64,000 nucleotides of DNA, taken from positions 124,001 through 188,000 of the forward strand of contig NZ_WXZL01000008.1 in assembly GCF_009982895.1 (NCBI RefSeq). The letters are read 5' to 3'. This DNA is from Deinococcus alpinitundrae (GTDB taxonomy: Bacteria; Deinococcota; Deinococci; Deinococcales; Deinococcaceae). Below, piece after piece: positions 57,231 to 64,000 of the stretch. Every line of letters starts with the position of its first letter. Position 1 is the stretch's first letter. A model generated the notes under the pieces. The model worked only from the letters and a program-made list of their open reading frames with translations. It was not told where the DNA came from and made no database searches. A program made the translations under genes and the position numbers.

Positions 57231-58379
57231 GTGGCGGCTTTCCCCATCCGTGACACAATGCCGCCTTATATGTCTGCGCCGACCCTGATCCCGCCCGAAC
57301 AGGCCGCCGAGCCAGCGGAACAGGGCCGCCGCGCCGCTTTGACTCCGGTGGACTACTTCCGGGGACTGGCGATTCTGGAGGTGGTGCTGCACCACTCGTC
57401 CGGCGCGGCGCGGCGATACGCCGAGGACGGCAGCAGCGTGCTGCTGTTTTTCAATATTCTCAACCGGGTGCTGCATTTCGCGGTGCCCGGCTTTCTGTTT
57501 CTGTCGGCGGCGGTGCTGACGCGCAGCTTGCTGGCCAGACCCGATTACGGGCGCTACTTCTGGCGGCGCATCGTGCGTGGGGCCTGGCCTTATCTGCTGT
57601 GGACGCTGCTGTACTTGGTCTGGAGTGCCTGGCTGGGTGACCGGCCCTGGGACGATCTGCTGAAGCCCGACAAGTGGCAACTCTGGCTGGGCTACGGCAA
57701 GGGCAACTACCACCTGTACTTTCTGCTGGTGGCACTGGAGTCGTATGTGCTGCTGCCGCTGTTGCTGCCGCTGTCCCGCGCCCGCATCCGTATCTCGGCG
57801 GCGCTGGCGCTGGGACTGGCCGTGCAGATCGGGATCTACTGGGCCAACAAAACGTGGTGGCAACTGAGCTATCCGGCATCCACGGTGCTGTGGTATCTGG
57901 CCCCGGTGGTGCTGGGCGCGGCGGTGGGCGGGCGCTGGAGCGAATTTCAGGACTGGTGGCGGCGGCGGCGCAGCAAGGTGCTGCTACTCACCGCCGCCGC
58001 GCTGGCGCTGCACCTGCCGATGGCCCTGGACTTCCTCGACGGCATGCAGGTGAGTCCCTGGCTCTACAGCGCGTCCACCTGGGCCTACACCACCCCGATG
58101 GCGCTGGTGGTGCTGGGGGCGGGCTACAGCTTGTGGCGACGTGGATGGGCGCGCTGGGTGGGTCTTCTCGGTGGGCTGTCCCTGCAGATTTACCTGATTC
58201 ACCCGGCCCTTCTGGAAGGACTGGAACGGCTCTCGCCGCCTGAGCGCATGGAGGGACTGGACGGCGCACCCGCCCTGCTGATGTTTCTACTGATGGTCGC
58301 GCTCTCGCTGGTGCTGCCGGTGGTCCTCTCGCGGCTGATCGCCCGGTTGCGACTGAGCGGGGTGTTCTTTGGACGCTGA
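57231..58379 (+). CDS. Acyltransferase 3 family membrane protein
   Basis: A membrane O-acyltransferase of the OafA/YrhL type, up to 382 residues with about ten hydrophobic helices. The family motif is seen as TPVDYFRGLAILEVVLHHSSG near residue 36-56 (His-His for catalysis), with FLFLSAAVLTRS and FWRRIVRG after it. It probably transfers an acyl group to an envelope sugar. The start is unclear: GTG 57231, ATG 57258 and ATG 57270 are all in frame, and none has a convincing ribosome site or leaderless box. Confidence 0.82.
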   Translation: MAAFPIRDTMPPYMSAPTLIPPEQAAEPAEQGRRAALTPVDYFRGLAILEVVLHHSSGAARRYAEDGSSVLLFFNILNRVLHFAVPGFLFLSAAVLTRSLLARPDYGRYFWRRIVRGAWPYLLWTLLYLVWSAWLGDRPWDDLLKPDKWQLWLGYGKGNYHLYFLLVALESYVLLPLLLPLSRARIRISAALALGLAVQIGIYWANKTWWQLSYPASTVLWYLAPVVLGAAVGGRWSEFQDWWRRRRSKVLLLTAAALALHLPMALDFLDGMQVSPWLYSASTWAYTTPMALVVLGAGYSLWRRGWARWVGLLGGLSLQIYLIHPALLEGLERLSPPERMEGLDGAPALLMFLLMVALSLVLPVVLSRLIARLRLSGVFFGR

Positions 58380-58434
58380 GGCTGGGGCAGCTGGGGTTGG
58401 AACCGCCGAGCACCGGGCCGCTAGACTGAGGGCG

Positions 58435-59304
58435 ATGCGGCGTTTTCTCTTGATCTTCCTGGGACTGGTGATACTGGGCACGGCCCCGGCAGCGGCCCTG
58501 ACCAACCTGTCCAGCTTGCCCAGTTCGGAACTGCCTGGCCCGCCGCAGCGCATCGTGGCGACCCGGCTGCCCGCTTTCGACCCGGCCAGGGCCTACCAGT
58601 TGCCGGGCGGCGGCGTGCTGCTAGTGCCGCCGGAGTGCCGCTCGGAGCGCTGCCCGCTGCTGACCCTCTCGCACTCGCGTGGGCGCACGCCTACCGAGCT
58701 ACTGGAGAGTGCCAGCTTCCAGCCGTTTTTGCGCTCGCTGCTGGGCGCTGGCCTGCCGCTGCTGATCTCCGCCGAGGGCGGCCCCGACGGCTGGGGCGGC
58801 CCGGAAGCGCTGTGGCAACTCACCCGCGACTACACGCTGTCGGTGACGAGATTCAACTTCTCGGGGCGTACTTACGCGCTGGGTGTCTCGATGGGCGGGA
58901 TGTCGGCGCTACGGGCGGCGGTGGACGCCGTGTTCGACGTGCACGGTCTGATTCTGATAGACGGCCGGGTCAATCTCACCGACGCCTGGAACAGCGGCCA
59001 GTCGCGCCAGCCGGAACTGAGTGCCGCCTACGCCCTGAAAGGCCGCGCCCCCGCCGCCCACGAGGACCCGCTGGCCTCACTGCCCGCCAGCTTCCGGCTG
59101 CCGCTCCTAGTCTTCGGCAGCCCGCAGGACACCACCGTCAACTTCAAGCGCAATGGCGAGGCGCTCTACAGCAAGGCGGCGGGCGTCGGCAGCCAGCTGG
59201 TGCACACCAGCGGCCCGCATCTGGGCGGCTCGCACCTGAGCGCCGGGGTGGCCGCGCAGGTGGTAGCCTTCGTGCGGGGCTTGCAGGCACGCAAATTGCC
59301 CTGA
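58435..59304 (+). CDS. Exported alpha/beta hydrolase-like esterase
   Basis: A 289-residue protein with a signal peptide (RRFLLIFLGLVILGTAPAAA) and an alpha/beta hydrolase core: LLTLSHSRGRTPTE, nucleophile elbow GVSMGGMSAL (Ser), ILIDGRVNL, VFGSPQDTTV and a final His in HLGGSHLSAG. It should act outside the cytoplasm on ester bonds; substrate unknown. ATG 58435 follows TAGACT plus 7 bases. The 177 bases after it (59305-59481) contain no gene I can support. Confidence 0.83.
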   Translation: MRRFLLIFLGLVILGTAPAAALTNLSSLPSSELPGPPQRIVATRLPAFDPARAYQLPGGGVLLVPPECRSERCPLLTLSHSRGRTPTELLESASFQPFLRSLLGAGLPLLISAEGGPDGWGGPEALWQLTRDYTLSVTRFNFSGRTYALGVSMGGMSALRAAVDAVFDVHGLILIDGRVNLTDAWNSGQSRQPELSAAYALKGRAPAAHEDPLASLPASFRLPLLVFGSPQDTTVNFKRNGEALYSKAAGVGSQLVHTSGPHLGGSHLSAGVAAQVVAFVRGLQARKLP

Positions 59305-59481
59305 GCGCGGTTCAGATGCCCCCGAAGAAGTCGCTGTCTATTTTCTTGACCTAGTGGATGATCGCAGGCATGAGGCACTGAAAACTCGTATGAACCAAGA
59401 TTGCAGCTATTGCGTCCTGAACAGCTTTCGCAATTCTCATCATCGTGGAGTCATAAGCCAAGCCATGCCTATGGCAGACCA

Positions 59482-60356
59482 CTAGTAGGTGCTGCGGGTC
59501 AGCACGCCCACGCCGTACTGGATCATCAGGTCGGCCAACATTTCGCCGCCGATCAGGATGATGTTGCCGATCTGATGGGCCGTGTCCACAGCACTGGAAC
59601 TGAAGCCTGCAGTGATGACCAAAACGCCCTTGGACGCTTTGTGACAGGTCAGGCTGCCGGAAAAGTTTCGCACTTCCTGGCTGCCCACATTGCTGGCCCA
59701 CTGCTTGGCCTGGACGCACACCTTGTCCAGTCCCAGCGGGTCTTTTGCTTGACGACCCCGTCGATGCCGTTGTCATCGCTGCGTCCCAGCGCCTGCCCCG
59801 CGTCTCGCACACTGCCGCCGTAGCCCATAGCCACCAGAAGCTGCACCACCAGAATCTCGAATTGCTGCGGCGTCAGGGCGCGGACTTGGGCGAGGAGTTC
59901 ATCGGCCAAGTCCGCGCTGAGTTCGGCGTAGAGGGCGTCGAGCTGCTCATCGGGCGACTCGATAGACACCGAGACAATTACTGGGGCTACCTCTTGAGAA
60001 CCGGCTTTACGATTGGCTGTTCGGAAAGCTAGAAATTCTGGATATTCATCGAGATCAGAGGTGATGATTTTTCCTGGCTTTTGTTTTAGGAGCGCGAGGC
60101 CACGATCTGAAATACGCCCGTAACCTCTTTTGGTAGTCATAACCAAACCTGCTTTAGCTAAGTAGGGCACTGTCCAATGGATGCGATTGACATATCTTGG
60201 CTCCGCACCGCTAGGAACTAAATCTTCCCGGTCTTCTTGGCTAATTCCCGTAAGGTCCGCGACGGTTTCTCGAATTTCGCGCCAGCGATACTCATGTCCA
60301 TCCTGTAAAGCTTCAAGCGTTGGGCGAAAAAAACTCTGAAAGTCTGGAACCGGCAT
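59482..60356 (-). pseudogene. mrr: Mrr-type restriction endonuclease, frameshifted
   Basis: Mrr enzymes cut methylated foreign DNA. The N-terminal winged-helix part (residues 1-90; DGHEYRWREIRETVADLTG, RGYGRISDRGLALL) and the start of the nuclease domain (LTPQQFEILVVQLLVAMGYGG, DNGIDGVV with catalytic Asp) are in one frame; the rest, with QAK (VCVQAKQW) and GSLTCHKASKGVLVITAGFS, continues in the next frame. Adding one base at the A4 run at 59743-59746 (plus-strand T4) joins DGVVKQ to KDPLGLDKVCVQAKQ and gives a complete ~290-residue enzyme. ATG 60356 follows TAAAGT plus 6 bases. AT content is visibly higher than in its neighbours, consistent with transfer. Confidence 0.8.
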
Positions 60357-60425
60357 CGCCTTACTTTAGCCCGCACCGAAAAGCCGCCCACCCAGCGGCA
60401 GACGGCTTTCTTCAGTCCCTGATGC

Positions 60426-62120
<1,695 letters not shown>

Positions 62121-62264
62121 ACGGCTAGTCTAGAGCCTGGAGCGCGCCGCGGCGATCAGGCGTCTGGGCAGCCGGGGAATGAAAAAAGCGACCACTCGGG
62201 CCGCTGATTTCTAAAGGATAGCGCGGTATACAGGCGAAGTCAAGGACCATGCACTGAATTTCAC

Positions 62265-63488
62265 TCAGACTCGCACCTGCAACTGATTCAACCCCCGGAT
62301 CACGAAGCCGCCGCCGTACTCCGCCGGGGCGTCGGGGTCAGCCAAGTGCAGGCCGGGCGCGTGCCGGACCAGCGCCCGCAGGCTGAGTGAGAGTTCCAAC
62401 CGAGCCAGCGGCGCGCCGAGGCAGTAGTGGCGGCCCAGCCCGAAAGTTAGATGCGGGTTGGGATCGCGGCGAAGATTCAGTTCGTCCGGCGAGTCGAATC
62501 GGCGCGGATCGCGGTTGCCGCTGGCGTAGACCAGGGCCACCTGATCGCCCGTCTTCAGGGGGACGCCGTTCCAGATCAGGTCTTCCAGCACGTAGCGCTC
62601 GAACATCGGCAGCGGCGTATCGAAGCGCAGCAGTTCCTCGACGGCGCTGCGAAACGGCTTGAGGTCACTCGCGCCCGACGCCTGAACAAGCTGCTCCCAG
62701 TGCTCAGGCTGCCGCAGCAACGCCAATATGCCCGCCGACAATCCGTTGACGCTGGCCTCGTGCCCGGCGTTGAGTAGCAGGATGCAGGTATCGGTCAGCT
62801 CGGACTCACTCAGCACCTGGCCGCCGTCCTCGACCTGCACCAGCGCGGTAATCAGGTCATCCTGGGGGTCGGCGCGGCGCTCGGCGGCCAGGGTGCGAAC
62901 CAGGGCGCTGAATTCCACGACGGCCCGCTCGGCTGCCGATTGCTGCGAGCGGGTAAAGTGCGGCTCGTACAGCTTGACGATGGCCGCGCTCCAGGGGCGC
63001 AGCTGAGCGCGCTCGGCCTCCGGCACGCCCAGCAGCTCGGCAATCACCGTGACCGGCAGCGGCTCGGCGTAGTCGGTCACCAGATCGAACGCGCGCCCCA
63101 GCGCCGAGAGCCGCTCGTCCAGAATTGCCTCGATGCGCGGCTGCAAGGTCTCCACCCGCCGAGGCGTGAAGGCCTTGCCCACTAGCGAGCGCAGCCGGGT
63201 GTGCTTTTCGCCTTCCGAGTCGAGCATGTGGTTGCCGTTGAAGGCGTCGAAGTGCTGCTGGGCCGGGTCGGGCGGCGGCCAGCCGAGTTCGTCGCGCGAA
63301 TACAGGTGGGTTAGGGTGCGCCCGAAGCGCTTATCGCGCAGGATACCGGAAATGTCGTCGTAGCGCAGCACCACCGTCTTGCCCAGCGCCGCGTCGAAGA
63401 AGAGAGGCGTCTCGTCGCGCAAGCGTTCGAGCGCCGGGTAAGGGTTCTGGACGAAGGCCGGGTCGGTCAGCGGCAGATGGGGAGCCAT
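62265..63488 (-). CDS. Cytochrome P450
   Basis: A 407-residue soluble bacterial P450 monooxygenase. Heme-binding loop FGLGRHYCLGAPLARLEL with Cys at about 356; ExxR in EELLRFDTP; I-helix oxygen motif LLNAGHEASVNGLS (Ala-Gly-His-Glu). The substrate cannot be read, and no ferredoxin or reductase gene is next to it. ATG 63488 follows TATGCT plus 6 bases. The racemase gene upstream is on the same strand with a 21-base gap, so the P450 may be read from both promoters. The gap 62121-62264 holds only the ilvD promoter. Confidence 0.93.
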   Translation of the reverse strand: MAPHLPLTDPAFVQNPYPALERLRDETPLFFDAALGKTVVLRYDDISGILRDKRFGRTLTHLYSRDELGWPPPDPAQQHFDAFNGNHMLDSEGEKHTRLRSLVGKAFTPRRVETLQPRIEAILDERLSALGRAFDLVTDYAEPLPVTVIAELLGVPEAERAQLRPWSAAIVKLYEPHFTRSQQSAAERAVVEFSALVRTLAAERRADPQDDLITALVQVEDGGQVLSESELTDTCILLLNAGHEASVNGLSAGILALLRQPEHWEQLVQASGASDLKPFRSAVEELLRFDTPLPMFERYVLEDLIWNGVPLKTGDQVALVYASGNRDPRRFDSPDELNLRRDPNPHLTFGLGRHYCLGAPLARLELSLSLRALVRHAPGLHLADPDAPAEYGGGFVIRGLNQLQVRV

Positions 63489-63509
63489 ACCCAGAGCATA
63501 CGGGGCGGC

Positions 63510-64000
63510 TCACTCCAGCATGAACCGCACCGCCGTTCCCACGTGAATGGCAGTGGTATCGAACACCGGCACCGCAACGTCATCCGCTCCGACCAGCAGG
63601 CCGATTTCGGTGCAGCCGAGGATGATGGCCTGTGCGCCGCGCGACACCAGTTCGGCCATGACCCGGCGGTACATCTGGCGCGAGTCGTCCGTGGCGACGT
63701 TCTGGCACAGCTCGTCGAAGATGATGCGGTGCACCTCGGCGCGGTCTGCTGTACTGGGCACGATCACCTCCAGGCCGTACTTCTCCGAGAGCCGATCTGT
63801 GTAGAAGCCCTGCTCCATCGTGAAAGCGGTGGCGATCAGGCCAACTTTCTTCAGGCCAGCGGCCCGGATGGCCTCCCCGGTGGCGTCGGCGATGTGCAGC
63901 AGCGGCAAGCGGGTGGCCGCCTCGATCTGCGGGGCGACCTTGTGCATGGTGTTGGTGGCGAGCAGCAGGCCCTCGGCTCCGGCGCGCTCCAGACCGCGTG
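63510..64000 (-). CDS. Aspartate/glutamate racemase family protein (cut by window end)
   Basis: The frame is open to the window edge, so the N-terminal part is missing; about 163 residues are seen. The first active-site motif reads LLLATNTMHK, with Thr where most racemases have Cys, and the second has the Cys (IILGCTEIGLLV). A Thr/Cys pair of this kind is known in the L-Asp/Glu-specific racemase of E. coli (YgeA). PLP-independent racemisation of Asp or Glu is the likely activity. ATG 63947 is internal and not the start. Confidence 0.85.
   Translation of the reverse strand, partial: RGLERAGAEGLLLATNTMHKVAPQIEAATRLPLLHIADATGEAIRAAGLKKVGLIATAFTMEQGFYTDRLSEKYGLEVIVPSTADRAEVHRIIFDELCQNVATDDSRQMYRRVMAELVSRGAQAIILGCTEIGLLVGADDVAVPVFDTTAIHVGTAVRFMLE

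Noticed and set aside
59351..59812. Small frame downstream of mrr as a separate gene
   Set aside because: It overlaps the frameshifted mrr in a third frame, and its tail has no recognisable motif or start signal.

Overview
The window is high-GC bacterial chromosome that reads as Deinococcus. The strongest marker is ddrA (12286..12876), the Rad52-like repair protein restricted to the Deinococcaceae. It sits behind a 17-bp radiation/desiccation response motif (RDRM) that overlaps a -35 box. A second marker is promoter style: more than twenty transcription units have a TANNNT -10 box ending only 6 or 7 bases before the start codon, so they make leaderless mRNAs, as is known for this genus. Other members (MntH/Nramp, YbjN-like protein, IleRS, SMC, Rho) fit. 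No rRNA, tRNA, CRISPR array or insertion sequence was found.

Layout. 1-9.9 kb: end of an MFS exporter, uvrC, a peptidase E homologue, oligoendopeptidase F, acetate kinase with a divergent small gene around a shared dyad, a class V aminotransferase and GluQ-RS. 9.9-12.9 kb: trpBA, converging on ddrA and a previously unlisted 46-residue membrane protein that overlaps the ddrA stop codon. 13-18 kb: a glycolytic block on the minus strand (gap-pgk-tpiA and a Cof-type phosphatase) plus a metallophosphoesterase. 18-25 kb: lnt, a tyrosine recombinase with a dif-like dyad in its own promoter, a lipid kinase, a lipoprotein, then hisS-aspS. 25-31.8 kb: an M24 peptidase and an RlpA-like protein, a broken mntH behind an intact metal-type operator, a YbjN-like gene, asnS and an M20 peptidase. 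31.8-40.4 kb: a 57-residue protein, lysC, alpha-amylase and HAD, then a coupled set (M19 dipeptidase, NlpC/P60 peptidase, dipeptide epimerase, Gfo/Idh oxidoreductase) that looks like peptide salvage from cell wall. 40.4-46 kb: the minus-strand run smpB, amidase-like protein, GerMN protein, smc. 46-53 kb: a TMEM175-like channel, two alpha/beta hydrolases, pdxST, an M23/LysM endopeptidase and rho. 53.3-57.2 kb: an isoleucine T-box leader in front of a DHCW cupin and ileS. 57.2-64 kb: an acyltransferase, a secreted hydrolase, a frameshifted mrr, ilvD, a cytochrome P450 and a racemase cut by the window end.

Functionally this is mostly core chromosome: translation (five aminoacyl-tRNA synthetase-type proteins, smpB), central carbon and amino acid metabolism, envelope maintenance and DNA repair (uvrC, ddrA). 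The accessory signal is small: the Mrr remnant, and possibly the recombinase. Two genes are broken by single-base changes (mntH nonsense, mrr frameshift). The items I think most worth a check are the ddrA-coupled membrane peptide, the recombinase/dif-like locus, the T-box placed ahead of a cupin gene, and an amidase homologue without its zinc ligands.
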